Source of the DNA: Cryomorphaceae bacterium
GTDB lineage: Bacteria; Bacteroidota; Bacteroidia; Flavobacteriales_D; Sanyastnellaceae
Assembly: GCA_016124575.1 (NCBI GenBank)
Contig: WGNM01000039.1
Location: 1 to 64,000, forward strand
Direction of reading: 5' to 3'
Length of the DNA stretch: 64,000 nt
The notes under the pieces were generated by a model, which was not told where the DNA came from, did not search any database, and saw only the letters and a program-made list of their open reading frames with translations. The translations under genes and the position numbers were made by a program. How positions within the stretch are numbered: the stretch's first letter is position 1; every line of letters starts with the position of its first letter. Positions 46,361-54,966 of this stretch are shown here, in pieces.

Positions 46361-48319
46361 ATGCGACTAATTTTATCAAGCTTATTGATTTTTCTAGCCT
46401 CTCAAGTATTTGCTCAGACCTATTTTTTGAATGGTACAGCAACAGACATTGGAAATGACTGCTACCGACTGACTACAGAAGCCCCAAATCAAAACGGAGC
46501 AGTTTGGTATGCCGACCAAATAGATTTGACACAACCTTTTGATTTACAGTTCAGTATGAACTTCGGGGACATCGACCCGAACGGCGCTGACGGGATAATG
46601 TTTGTCTTGCAAACCGTTGGCACGAATGCCTTGGGGCAATCAGGAGGGGGACTCGGATTTCTTGGATTTTCGCCATCTTTTGGAATTGAATTCGATACCT
46701 GGTGGAACCAAGACTATGCAGATTTGACAGGTGATCACATCGCCATGGTTTCGAACGGCGTAGTGGATCATAACAGTCCGAATTCACTCGCTGGCCCTGT
46801 GCAAGCCAGTGCGACCAGCATCAACATTGAAGACGGGCTAGACCACACAGTGCGCATTGTTTGGAATCCATTGCAGCAAGAAATGATCGTATATTTTGAC
46901 TGTGACCTCAGATTGGCTCACACTATAGATTTAGCTAACGACATTTTCAACGGACAAAGTTTAGTTTATTGGGGATTTACCGCAGGTACAGGAGGTTCTT
47001 TCAACAACCAAATAGTATGTCTTTCAGAAGACATCTTATCGCCTGTACAATCTGTTACAACTTGTCCGAACGGCGCCATAACCCTCGATGCGGGCGGCGA
47101 CCCCTCTGGCACTTATTTGTGGGAGCCAGCTGATTTTCTCGATGACCCAACAGCAGCGACACCCGTGTGCACGCCCCCATCAGACATCACATACACCGTT
47201 ACTTTTACAGATTTGTGTGGGTTCAACACAGTGCAAAACATAGAAGTATCTGTTGTAGAAATGACTGCTACAATTGCAGGATTGGCATATATCAATTGTG
47301 CAGACCCCACCACCGTGATGAGTGGCACCAACAACTTCGGAAATCCAGCGGTTTACGAATGGACAGGCGACCCCACTATGTTTGGGGGCGCGACGAATAA
47401 CAACACATGCAGCATTGTAGCAGGTGGTGACCTTACATTAACAGTTATATACAATCAAGTTTGTGAGGCAACCACCACCGTTTTCATCGATTCAGATTTT
47501 TCTCCAATCGACGTTGCAGCCATATCATCAGGCGACATCACCTGTTATGACCCTACAGCTCAACTCGTTGCCACAGTAGACGTTTCAGGCGCCACCATAC
47601 AATGGTCGAGTCCGAACGGAGTATTTGGTACTCCCACCAACGCTGCTGAAACCATTGCTGATGCACCGGGGACGTACAACGTGCTAGTGACTCACCCCAC
47701 CAGCGGATGTACCGATGCCGATCAAGTAATTGTTGCCAACATGGTTTACTACCCGGAAATCACAATGGGAATTCCTGACACATTAACATGTAAAAACCCT
47801 GTTGGGAGCATAACAGGCACCTTGGTAACACCAGAGAACAGCGTTTTAACGTGGACGACTATAACGGGCACATTGCTCGACGGGACAACTACTCTGGAGC
47901 CCATGTTTGCCGACACAGGCTTTTACTTTTTAACCGCCACCATACCCGAAAATGGGTGTGTTTCGAATAGTGAAGTTTTCGTAGCAGCCGATGAGAATAT
48001 CTTCATTGATGTCACCAGCCTCGTTTTCCCTAACGTATTTTCGCCTAACAACGACGGTGTAAACGACAAATTTCACCCCTACTTATTGGAAGAGCCCGAG
48101 TTAGACTTGACACAATTTATGGGACACTATCAGCTATCCGTTTACAACAGATGGGGTGCACAAGTTTTTGACAGCAATAGCACACCTGTAGATTGGGATG
48201 GCAAAAACAACGGAGAAGTATTGACAGATGGCGTTTACTACTACCTAGTGGAATATGAAATTGTTTGCGACGGACTTGGTAGATTGTACAACAAAGGAGA
48301 ATTTCAGGTTTTAAAGTAA
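46361..48319 (+). CDS. Secreted L-type lectin with type B T9SS (gliding-associated) C-terminus
   Basis: A 652-residue protein: signal peptide (LILSSLLIFLASQVFAQ), legume-lectin-like domain (about 20-230; GADGIMFVLQ, GIEFDTWWNQDYADLTGDH, TVRIVWNPLQQEMIVYFD), several PKD/Ig-like repeats (about 235-550) and a CHU-C/type B sorting domain (VFPNVFSPNNDGVNDKFHP, then YNRWGAQVFDS, WDGKNNGEVLTDGVYYYLVE). It is probably exported by T9SS and binds carbohydrate on the cell surface. It precedes the peroxidase gene by 12 bases. Confidence 0.88.
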   Translation: MRLILSSLLIFLASQVFAQTYFLNGTATDIGNDCYRLTTEAPNQNGAVWYADQIDLTQPFDLQFSMNFGDIDPNGADGIMFVLQTVGTNALGQSGGGLGFLGFSPSFGIEFDTWWNQDYADLTGDHIAMVSNGVVDHNSPNSLAGPVQASATSINIEDGLDHTVRIVWNPLQQEMIVYFDCDLRLAHTIDLANDIFNGQSLVYWGFTAGTGGSFNNQIVCLSEDILSPVQSVTTCPNGAITLDAGGDPSGTYLWEPADFLDDPTAATPVCTPPSDITYTVTFTDLCGFNTVQNIEVSVVEMTATIAGLAYINCADPTTVMSGTNNFGNPAVYEWTGDPTMFGGATNNNTCSIVAGGDLTLTVIYNQVCEATTTVFIDSDFSPIDVAAISSGDITCYDPTAQLVATVDVSGATIQWSSPNGVFGTPTNAAETIADAPGTYNVLVTHPTSGCTDADQVIVANMVYYPEITMGIPDTLTCKNPVGSITGTLVTPENSVLTWTTITGTLLDGTTTLEPMFADTGFYFLTATIPENGCVSNSEVFVAADENIFIDVTSLVFPNVFSPNNDGVNDKFHPYLLEEPELDLTQFMGHYQLSVYNRWGAQVFDSNSTPVDWDGKNNGEVLTDGVYYYLVEYEIVCDGLGRLYNKGEFQVLK

Positions 48320-48331
48320 TACACTAGAGCA

Positions 48332-49471
48332 ATGATCTTTTCAAAGCGAAGTTTCAGCGTTATAATTCTTCTCATGCCCGCGGCATGGATGGTAGTTGGG
48401 ATGAGTGCTTGCAAAAAAGACAAAGATCAGATAGATGTTGTAGAGATTGAAAGGAAACCAACCCTGCCTCAGACCTCATTCAATTACAGTCAGATTGACC
48501 TGCCAGATCATTTTTCGAGTGGCGTTTTGAGTTTTTTCGAGAGCATACCCACCTCTAACCCAACCACCGACGCTGGTGCGACCTTGGGGCGGGTACTTTT
48601 TTATGACACCGAATTGTCGGCCGACCACACAGTGAGCTGTGCCAGTTGTCACCACCAAACGAACGCCTTTGCGGCAAACACTGCTTTGAGCGAAGGCATA
48701 GGCGGAGCCTCAACCGTAAGGAACAGCATGGCCTTGTTTAATTTACGTTATAGCCGAAGGTTTTTTTGGGATCGGCGAACCAACGGATTAGAGGCTCAGG
48801 TTTTGATACCTATAGAGCACCCAGACGAGCAAGCCTTGGATTTGGACAATGCCGTAGAGCGCATTTCTTCCATTTCGTATTATCCCCCATTGTTTGAAGC
48901 AGCCTTTGGAGATGCTGCGGTGACAAGCGATAGGATATCGAAAGCGCTGTCGCAATTCATCCGATCAATGTTATCGTACCGTTCGAAGTACGACAGCGGA
49001 TTAGCGAATAATTTTGTTGATTTTACAGAACAAGAGCTCCTTGGTAAGGATTTGTTTTTCAATGGTGAGACACGTTGCAATCAGTGTCATATGACCGCAT
49101 TGTTTTACACCCCGGGGTCGATGAATAACGGATTGGAGTATCCGTATACGGATTTGGGAGTTGGGGCTGTTACTGGCAACGCATCAGACAACGGCAAGTT
49201 CAAGGTTGTAACACTTCGAAATCTAAGTTATACAGCCCCCTATATGCACGACGGCCGATTTGCAACATTGGAGGAGGTTGTAAATCATTACAATGGCAAT
49301 ATCGTCCAACAGGCCAATTTAGATGATCGTTTGACTGTAGGATTTGTGCCTGGCGGCACGCCGATAGACCCAGGTTTGGGGGAGGCTGAAGTTGCTGCAT
49401 TGGTTTCTTTTTTGCGGACTTTGGACGATGTGTTTTTCGTGAGCGACGACAAGTATTCAGACCCTTTTTGA
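48332..49471 (+). CDS. Di-haem cytochrome c peroxidase (MauG/CCP family) lipoprotein
   Basis: A 379-residue protein with a lipoprotein signal ending in VVGMSAC. Two haem-c motifs are visible, CASCH (SCASCHHQTNAFA) and CNQCH (TRCNQCHMT), spaced as in bacterial cytochrome c peroxidases. Family segments include GRVLFYDTELSADHTVSC, STVRNSMALFNL, FFWDRRTNGLEAQ and TLRNLSYTAPYMHDGRF. It would reduce hydrogen peroxide or oxidise a substrate in the envelope. The 12-base gap suggests co-transcription with the lectin. Confidence 0.92.
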   Translation: MIFSKRSFSVIILLMPAAWMVVGMSACKKDKDQIDVVEIERKPTLPQTSFNYSQIDLPDHFSSGVLSFFESIPTSNPTTDAGATLGRVLFYDTELSADHTVSCASCHHQTNAFAANTALSEGIGGASTVRNSMALFNLRYSRRFFWDRRTNGLEAQVLIPIEHPDEQALDLDNAVERISSISYYPPLFEAAFGDAAVTSDRISKALSQFIRSMLSYRSKYDSGLANNFVDFTEQELLGKDLFFNGETRCNQCHMTALFYTPGSMNNGLEYPYTDLGVGAVTGNASDNGKFKVVTLRNLSYTAPYMHDGRFATLEEVVNHYNGNIVQQANLDDRLTVGFVPGGTPIDPGLGEAEVAALVSFLRTLDDVFFVSDDKYSDPF

Positions 49472-50005
49472 ATTATACGCATGTTTACAAATGCGGAAAG
49501 GAAATAAAGCGAAATCGTTAATAAAAAAATCACAAATAACTGTATACCAGAGACTTATTCACCATTGCTTATTGTACGTATGTTTGCAAAACGAACCCGA
49601 TTTTTACGGTTTTGCAACTTTCCGTATAAATTAATTCCACTTCAAATTAATGTCTCCTAATACGCCCCAATCAACAACAAACCGCCATTAAATTAGCTCA
49701 GAAATAAACCGAAATTTGAAAATTTGCAAACTCCCGTATAATTATTTTTGTCCACCTATTTGATTTCTCACTTCTCCTTCGCAACTTCGTTCTAACAAAC
49801 CCCCATGAGGAACTGCCTTCCAATAGCGCTGCCATGCGCCCGAAAGGCGAAACAAATACGGAAATCTACCCCGAAAGCCGCTGAATCGGCAACCATCTAA
49901 TTGACCTCAGGTCGAAACCGGTTGAAAATTCAAAACCCCAAACAATCTTTTTCCTAGTATAAACCTCTAGCAGTTTTTCTTAATCTGCTACTTATCTATG
50001 CAAGC
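49472..50005. other. 534-base gap without a recognised gene; hairpin-rich second half
   Basis: The first half is AT-rich and holds imperfect direct repeats: TACGCATGTTTACAAA (49476) and TACGTATGTTTGCAAA (about 49575), and TTTGCAACTTTCCGTATAA (about 49613) and TTTGCAAACTCCCGTATAA (about 49723). The stretch 49805-49925 is more GC-rich and can form several short hairpins in series: GGAA/TTCC, GCGC/GCGC, GCC/GGC, GCCG/CGGC and GACC/GGTC. It may encode a structured RNA or be the leader of the SET-domain gene. I recognise no known RNA family. Confidence 0.35.
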
Positions 50006-50611
50006 ATGATCCATCCAAACACGGAACTACGCTTCATTAGCCCTGAAGTGGGCTACGGTGTCGTGGCGCGTGAATTCATACCCAAAGGCACTATCACTTG
50101 GGTGCTCGATGAACTTGATCGCGAGTTCACTCCCGAACAATTCAATGCCTTCGATCCAGCATACCAAGAAATTCTCGATACATACTGCTTTCGAAACAAC
50201 AAAGGAAACCTCGTACTCTGCTGGGATCACGCCCGATACGTAAACCATAGCTTTAATGCCAATTGCCTCAGCACGGCGTACGACTTTGAAATCGCTATTC
50301 GTGATATAAATCCAGGTGAACAACTCACCGACGACTACGGATACCTCAATATAAACCGACCTTTCCGCGGAATTGAAGAAGGTACGAAACGAAAAACAGT
50401 ATACCCCGACGACTTGGTGAGATACCATAAAGTATGGGACAAAAAAGTAATCGCTGCCTTCCCTTCAATAAATAAGGTAAACCAACCTCTGGCACACCTG
50501 CTTTCGGACGTAGAAAAAGATCGAATAACCAAAATCATAGCAGGTGAAGACCAACTTACTTCGATACTTTCATGCTACTACTCAGAGAATTTGGTAAATA
50601 ACCACTATTAA
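50006..50611 (+). CDS. SET-domain protein
   Basis: A 201-residue cytoplasmic protein with a SET-type lysine methyltransferase fold: GYGVVAREFIPKGTITW at the N-terminus, the AdoMet-binding motif RYVNHSFNANCLST (NHS) and the catalytic tyrosine segment IAIRDINPGEQLTDDYGY. No post-SET cysteines are seen; a helical tail of about 75 residues follows. Bacterial SET proteins modify ribosomal, DNA-binding or other proteins; the target here is unknown. A terminator hairpin follows directly. Confidence 0.85.
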   Translation: MIHPNTELRFISPEVGYGVVAREFIPKGTITWVLDELDREFTPEQFNAFDPAYQEILDTYCFRNNKGNLVLCWDHARYVNHSFNANCLSTAYDFEIAIRDINPGEQLTDDYGYLNINRPFRGIEEGTKRKTVYPDDLVRYHKVWDKKVIAAFPSINKVNQPLAHLLSDVEKDRITKIIAGEDQLTSILSCYYSENLVNNHY

Positions 50612-50616
50612 AAATA

Positions 50617-50667
50617 AAGAGGGTTTTGTCGGTGGTGTATCGTTGACAAAACCTTCTTACTTTTTCC
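50617..50667 (+). terminator. Intrinsic terminator after the SET-domain gene
   Basis: AAGAGGGTTTTGTC and GACAAAACCTTCTT form a 14-bp stem with one G-T pair and a 14-base loop, followed by ACTTTTTCC. Confidence 0.8.
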
Positions 50668-50680
50668 TCTGCTGAAATGT

Positions 50681-50909
50681 TTGTCGCACATTCAATACTT
50701 GACCAATGCGGCAGAGCTGACACTTCACATTAACAAGGAGTCTCTTACAAATGGAGGGCAATATGATTCTCTTCGCCCCAACGGGTCGGATGTTGAACGT
50801 CTACAACTTAAGAGCTGGAGACAATTTCATCGATCTTTCGGCATTCTCCTCTGGCATCTATCTGATGCAAATGCCCGATGGAAGCACTGTGAAGTTGATG
50901 CGAGATTAA
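50681..50909 (+). pseudogene. Frameshifted remnant of a T9SS C-terminal sorting domain
   Basis: From 50763 one frame reads MILFAPTGRMLNVYNL, then NFIDLSAFSSGIYLMQMPDG and STVKLMRD before a stop at 50907. This is a typical type A T9SS sorting-domain end. Just upstream another frame reads TNAAELTLHINKESLTN, which fits the preceding strand of the same domain, so a frameshift lies near 50750-50765. No start codon, signal peptide or cargo domain is attached, so this is the decayed tail of a lost secreted-protein gene. It stops where the convergent PorE-like gene ends. Confidence 0.7.
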
Positions 50910-52846
50910 AGAATCTCGATCTCTGTCCGCCGGTTCATGGCTCTTCCAGCCTCTGTGCCATTGCTAGCTATCGGTTTCGATTCGCCATATCCTTTCGAAA
51001 TCAAACGCGATTTGTCTATGCCTTTTGAAACCAAATACGCGACCACAGCTGCTGCACGGTTTTCTGAAAGTGTCTGATTCGCCGTTTCTGAACCTACATC
51101 ATCGGTGTGTCCGCTGATCTCAATCCTCAATCCAACATTCGTATCCAAAAGCGATTTCAATCGATCAAGTTCTGATTGTGACGCTGGCTTTAAAACGTAT
51201 GAATCGGTGTCGAAGAAAACGTTGTTCAATACGACTTTGCTTCCAGGCTTTAACTTTTCAAGGGGAATTTCTAAGGTAAAGGGTGTAGATGCATCCTGAG
51301 CCATCAATGAAAAGTGATCGCTGTAGAACAAATAACCCGGACGAGATACGTTTAAAGCATAATCTCTGTTTGGTGGTAAACAAACCAAGAATGTACCTGT
51401 CTCAGAGTCCGAATAGGATTCAATTGCTACAAGTCCGGAAGATAGGTCAATGAGCTCAAAACGAGCTTCGAGTTTCTTGAAAGACTTTGCATCAAATACG
51501 TTTCCAGCGAGGTATGTCACGGCATTGGGTCTTACTTCTTTTGGAAGTTCAAACTGATACATGTCTAAATCTCCAAAGCCGCCTTTTCGATCAGAAGCAA
51601 AATAGGCCAGCACGCCGTCGGCAGATACGAGCAATGAATTTTCATCACCTCCTGTGTTTATGGGATAACCCAAATTTCTCGGTTCTCCCCATGTACCATC
51701 GGCTTGTTTCTTGCTCATGAAAATATCCAATCCACCAAAACCTGGATGTCCGTTCGAACTGAAATACAAGGTCTCACCATCTGGGTGTATCATCACCGAT
51801 TCTTCTTCAAACATGGTATTTACTTTGCCCGGTATGCGCGTAGGTTTGCTCCAAGCGCCGTCAACCTGTATCTCAGAGAAATAAATATCTTGTTCTTGAA
51901 TTCCGTTTGGACTTGATTTTCCTCTTACGAAATACAGTGTTCTGCCATCTGCTGAAAACGATGGTTGAGAATCCCAATTGAATGAGTTTACGGCTTTTAC
52001 GTTCTGAGCTTTACCCCAATGTCCGCCTACTTTTCGCGATAAAAACAAATCACAACTAGCCATTCCTTCATACGGCCCCCATTGTCCGCCAGCAGCTTCA
52101 CACGCCGTAAAAAACAATATCTGTCCGTCAGCTGATATGGTCGGCGCTCCTTCATTAAAAACGGTATTGATTTCACTCACGGGCGTAGCCAACTCCCATT
52201 GGTTTTCTGTTTTCTGGGCGACGTAAAAATCTTCTTGCTTTCCGCCTTTGACGCGGTTATCAGAAACCAGGCGGGTAAACAACAGTGTTCTGCCATCTGC
52301 CGTAAGGCAAGGAAAATATTCGGCAGCTTCTGTATTTACTTGTGGACCTAAATTCTTGGGTTCAAAGGGCACAGGAGAATGGATGGCTCGCGCTGCATAT
52401 TGCGAACTTGCGATCATCAATGTCGCACGCTTGGTTAGATTTTCGTTTTGAGATCCATATTCTTTAAAGCTTAGGAAAGATTTTTCTGCCATGTCGTAAT
52501 TTTCAGCCCTCATGCGCAATTCACCAAGGAAAAAGAAGGCATCTGGAAATTTTCGAGGATTCATGGCAGTAACCTTCTCCAAATCGGCCATTGCTGCATC
52601 AAAATTTCCCCTATCACTCGAAATCTGAGCTTTTAATAAATATGCTTCACCAAATTCAGGTGCGCGATCAATGGCTTTTGAGAGCAGATCTATCGACTCG
52701 TCGACGAGTCCCAATTCATAAGTCCGAATCGCTTCTTCAAAATATCCAATGGCCTTTTTATCATCGATGGAATATCGAAATGCGGGTTGCGCAAATGACG
52801 CTGTCACTGAAATAAAAAAGGCGAATAGGGTGAAAAAACGGATCAT
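50906..52846 (-). CDS. PorE-like TPR / beta-propeller / OmpA protein
   Basis: A 646-residue envelope protein with signal peptide (FFTLFAFFISVTASFAQ). TPR repeats come first (about 30-150: GYFEEAIRTYELGLVDESID, AAMADLEKVTAMNP). A PD40/WD40-like propeller follows (about 170-430: FPCLTADGRTLLFTR, APTISADGQILFFTA, IHPDGETLYFSSNG), then a carboxypeptidase regulatory-like domain (about 440-530: LAGNVFDAKSFKKLEAR) and a C-terminal OmpA peptidoglycan-binding domain (IEISGHTDDVGSETANQTLS, then LISKGYGESKP). This order matches PorE, a peptidoglycan-anchored accessory of T9SS, but similar proteins with other roles exist. Confidence 0.82.
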   Translation of the reverse strand: MIRFFTLFAFFISVTASFAQPAFRYSIDDKKAIGYFEEAIRTYELGLVDESIDLLSKAIDRAPEFGEAYLLKAQISSDRGNFDAAMADLEKVTAMNPRKFPDAFFFLGELRMRAENYDMAEKSFLSFKEYGSQNENLTKRATLMIASSQYAARAIHSPVPFEPKNLGPQVNTEAAEYFPCLTADGRTLLFTRLVSDNRVKGGKQEDFYVAQKTENQWELATPVSEINTVFNEGAPTISADGQILFFTACEAAGGQWGPYEGMASCDLFLSRKVGGHWGKAQNVKAVNSFNWDSQPSFSADGRTLYFVRGKSSPNGIQEQDIYFSEIQVDGAWSKPTRIPGKVNTMFEEESVMIHPDGETLYFSSNGHPGFGGLDIFMSKKQADGTWGEPRNLGYPINTGGDENSLLVSADGVLAYFASDRKGGFGDLDMYQFELPKEVRPNAVTYLAGNVFDAKSFKKLEARFELIDLSSGLVAIESYSDSETGTFLVCLPPNRDYALNVSRPGYLFYSDHFSLMAQDASTPFTLEIPLEKLKPGSKVVLNNVFFDTDSYVLKPASQSELDRLKSLLDTNVGLRIEISGHTDDVGSETANQTLSENRAAAVVAYLVSKGIDKSRLISKGYGESKPIASNGTEAGRAMNRRTEIEIL

Positions 52847-52917
52847 ACTAGAAATTTAGGTGTGAAGTTATAATAATCGACGAAGACAATTACCTTGCCA
52901 CGCATTACCTTCGCAAA

Positions 52918-53430
52918 ATGGTACGGATTGGCTTGTTGAGCGATACACACGGACACATTGATGAACGCATGATTCACCATCTCAAAGATTGTGATGAGAT
53001 ATGGCACGCTGGCGATATAGGCACCGCAGCCGTATCGGATGCGTTGGCAGCAATAAAGCCTTACAGGGCCGTTTATGGAAATATCGATGGACATGTGCTT
53101 CGACGTATGCATCCTCTTGAACAGTATTTTGAGCTAGAAGGTTTCACTATTTTGATGACGCATATCGCAGGTAAGCCCTATGTTTATTCAAAAGGCATTC
53201 CTGAACTGATAAAACTTCGCAAACCAGACATTCTGATTTGCGGCCACTCTCACATCTTGCGCGTTGAGCGCGATAAGAAATTCAATTTCCTATATATGAA
53301 TCCAGGTGCCGCGGGCTATCATGGATTTCATAAGATGCGAACCTTGCTCCGATTTAACTTAAATGCCGGAAAAATTGAAAACATGGAAGTTGTAGAGCTG
53401 GGGCCACGTACTCAGTTGATGCCTGAATAA
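52918..53430 (+). CDS. YfcE/MJ0936-type metallophosphoesterase
   Basis: A 170-residue single-domain phosphodiesterase. Motifs in order: GLLSDTHGHID (D-x-H), WHAGDIGT (GD), VYGNIDGHV (GN), LMTHIAGKP (H) and ICGHSHILR (GHSH). The family hydrolyses phosphodiesters in vitro; the cellular substrate is unknown. A near-consensus -7 element TACCTTCG (52906-52913) lies directly before the ATG. The last 19 bases overlap the convergent lipoprotein gene. Confidence 0.88.
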   Translation: MVRIGLLSDTHGHIDERMIHHLKDCDEIWHAGDIGTAAVSDALAAIKPYRAVYGNIDGHVLRRMHPLEQYFELEGFTILMTHIAGKPYVYSKGIPELIKLRKPDILICGHSHILRVERDKKFNFLYMNPGAAGYHGFHKMRTLLRFNLNAGKIENMEVVELGPRTQLMPE

Positions 53431-54269
53431 AAAAGCCGTTCATCGCTGCGAAAAACCCCCATGATACTGTCCAATTGAGGAAAAATCGCCTCTACCATGA
53501 TGACGTCATGCCTTTCCACAATGAATGGCCCAACATAAAACCCCTCTTCCGGTCGTGCTACTTCATAGCGATTGTGTGCATTGTTCAATCCTGTGAGCTT
53601 GGATAGGAGCACTTTTCGATTCAATTCCATTTCAGAAAGTGGCAAATATGCCTTTCTGAACTGATCACTCCGGTTGTCCCAGCCCTGATCATTCAGCACC
53701 GCACGAGCCGCTGCAATACGCAAATTCTGCACGCTCAGACTGTCTTCCCAAGAAATAATGCGTGCAACCAGACTCTCAGCATAATTCGAGTGACTGATAA
53801 ACCGAATTCCGAATTTCTCAATGGTTGAACGGTAGCGATTTTCATAAACGCGAAATTCAGCATCGTACGCAGAAGCCGAGTCGTTGTAAGCTCGCAATCG
53901 TAGCTGTAAATCTTCGAATACCGATTCGGGAACTTTCTTGCCTCGCTTTAGTGTCGATTCCAAGTCTTCCCTCACCTTCAAGTTTTGATTGTAAAACCGA
54001 GCCCTCGATGCGTTCATCTTGTTCATGACAAAACGCATGGAGTCGAGATCGACAATCAGATCTGGGTAAGGGGTGCTATCTCTTTGCAGACATTCAGTCA
54101 GCAGATCATTGTGAAATTCTTGTAGGGAAAAGTAATTTTCGAGGACGTGGTGTTCTGCAGTCACAAGCACCAAGTGGTCATCCTTCATGCTTTGATCCAA
54201 CAAAGAAAAATCAACGCTAGCGCAGGATGCCAAGGCAAAGAATAAAAACCAACGAAGATGCTGCATCAA
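53412..54269 (-). CDS. Lipoprotein of unknown function
   Basis: A 285-residue protein with a lipoprotein signal (MMQHLRWFLFFALASC, lipobox Cys at 16). The rest is mostly helical and charged, with likely coiled-coil stretches (FVMNKMNASRARFYNQNLK, then VREDLESTLKRG). I do not recognise a family. It starts inside the last four bases of the DUF4293 gene (ATGA overlap), so the two are translationally coupled. Confidence 0.7.
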   Translation of the reverse strand: MMQHLRWFLFFALASCASVDFSLLDQSMKDDHLVLVTAEHHVLENYFSLQEFHNDLLTECLQRDSTPYPDLIVDLDSMRFVMNKMNASRARFYNQNLKVREDLESTLKRGKKVPESVFEDLQLRLRAYNDSASAYDAEFRVYENRYRSTIEKFGIRFISHSNYAESLVARIISWEDSLSVQNLRIAAARAVLNDQGWDNRSDQFRKAYLPLSEMELNRKVLLSKLTGLNNAHNRYEVARPEEGFYVGPFIVERHDVIMVEAIFPQLDSIMGVFRSDERLFYSGIN

Positions 54270-54739
54270 CGCAAACGATCTAATGAGCGCACCAAATCTT
54301 CATCTTGTTTGATGCTGCGATTGGCCAACCATGTAAAAGCAATTGCTGCGAAAGGAAGATAAAACCCTACGGAGTAATTGAACCCAAAACCAGCATACGT
54401 AGATGACCAGTAATTGGTATTGATGATCCACCACATGGCTGCCACAGAAAGCAGAATAAGGATATAAGACATTCTTGCAAGCTGCGTCTGACGACCCCTG
54501 TTGCGGTACTGCAAAACTGTAAACAACAACAAACCAATCGCAGAAGCAATTAAAATCACCGCTGGCATGCCATTTTGTACTTCCAAAGTTACTTCGTCTG
54601 TTACCGAATGAATCTTGTACAAATTGATTTCATACATCACAGCATTGCTGTCTTGAAAAGAAGCAATGTTGAATTCAAAAATACAGGCCATACAGGCCAG
54701 AGCAAGCAATAAATAAATGGTCTGAATGCGTTGTATCAT
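54266..54739 (-). CDS. DUF4293 membrane protein
   Basis: A 157-residue protein with four hydrophobic helices (TIYLLLALACMACIFEF, AVILIASAIGLLLFTVLQY, YILILLSVAAMWWIINT, FYLPFAAIAFTWLANRSI) and the typical DUF4293 ends MIQRIQTIYLLL and RSIKQDEDLVRSLDRLR. The family is found divergent to rho in many Bacteroidota, as here. The start at 54739 is preferred over 54757, which would overlap the -7 element. Function unknown. Confidence 0.85.
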   Translation of the reverse strand: MIQRIQTIYLLLALACMACIFEFNIASFQDSNAVMYEINLYKIHSVTDEVTLEVQNGMPAVILIASAIGLLLFTVLQYRNRGRQTQLARMSYILILLSVAAMWWIINTNYWSSTYAGFGFNYSVGFYLPFAAIAFTWLANRSIKQDEDLVRSLDRLR

Positions 54740-54754
54740 GGTAGAGATTTGTGA

Positions 54755-54762
54755 CAAATATA
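54755..54762 (-). promoter_or_regulatory. -7 element of the DUF4293 gene
   Basis: TATATTTG on the minus strand is an exact TAnnTTTG match 16 bases before the ATG at 54739. This placement decides the start codon. No -33 TTG at 17-23 bases. Confidence 0.4.
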
Positions 54763-54914
54763 CATTTTCAGACCAATCGCTGTGCTGTTAACCAACGAAG
54801 TGTTGATTAAATCAGCGAATGATGTCAGGCAGACAAAAAAAAACTGTAATATTGCGACGTCGCATCCGACATTGAGACTTCATCCTGTTTCACATCAAAA
54901 AAATTTCCGGTAGA

Positions 54915-54922
54915 TACCTTTG
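54915..54922 (+). promoter_or_regulatory. -7 element of rho
   Basis: TACCTTTG matches TAnnTTTG exactly; the rho ATG is 45 bases downstream. The -33 region (AAAAAAATTTCC) lacks TTG. Confidence 0.45.
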
Positions 54923-54966
54923 CTGATGAGCACTGTGTATTCCGATTTTCGATTTAAACCCCCTTT

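Noticed and set aside
49800-49940. Known riboswitch or housekeeping RNA (cobalamin, TPP, SRP RNA, RNase P, tmRNA)
   Set aside because: The conserved boxes of these families were looked for and not found.
50027-50428. A 133-codon frame antisense to the SET-domain gene
   Set aside because: The plus strand carries clear SET motifs; the antisense frame has none.
50681-51028. A 115-codon plus-strand frame
   Set aside because: Only its first part has meaning, as a piece of a T9SS domain; beyond about 50760 the other frame carries the signal and the tail lies on top of the PorE-like gene.
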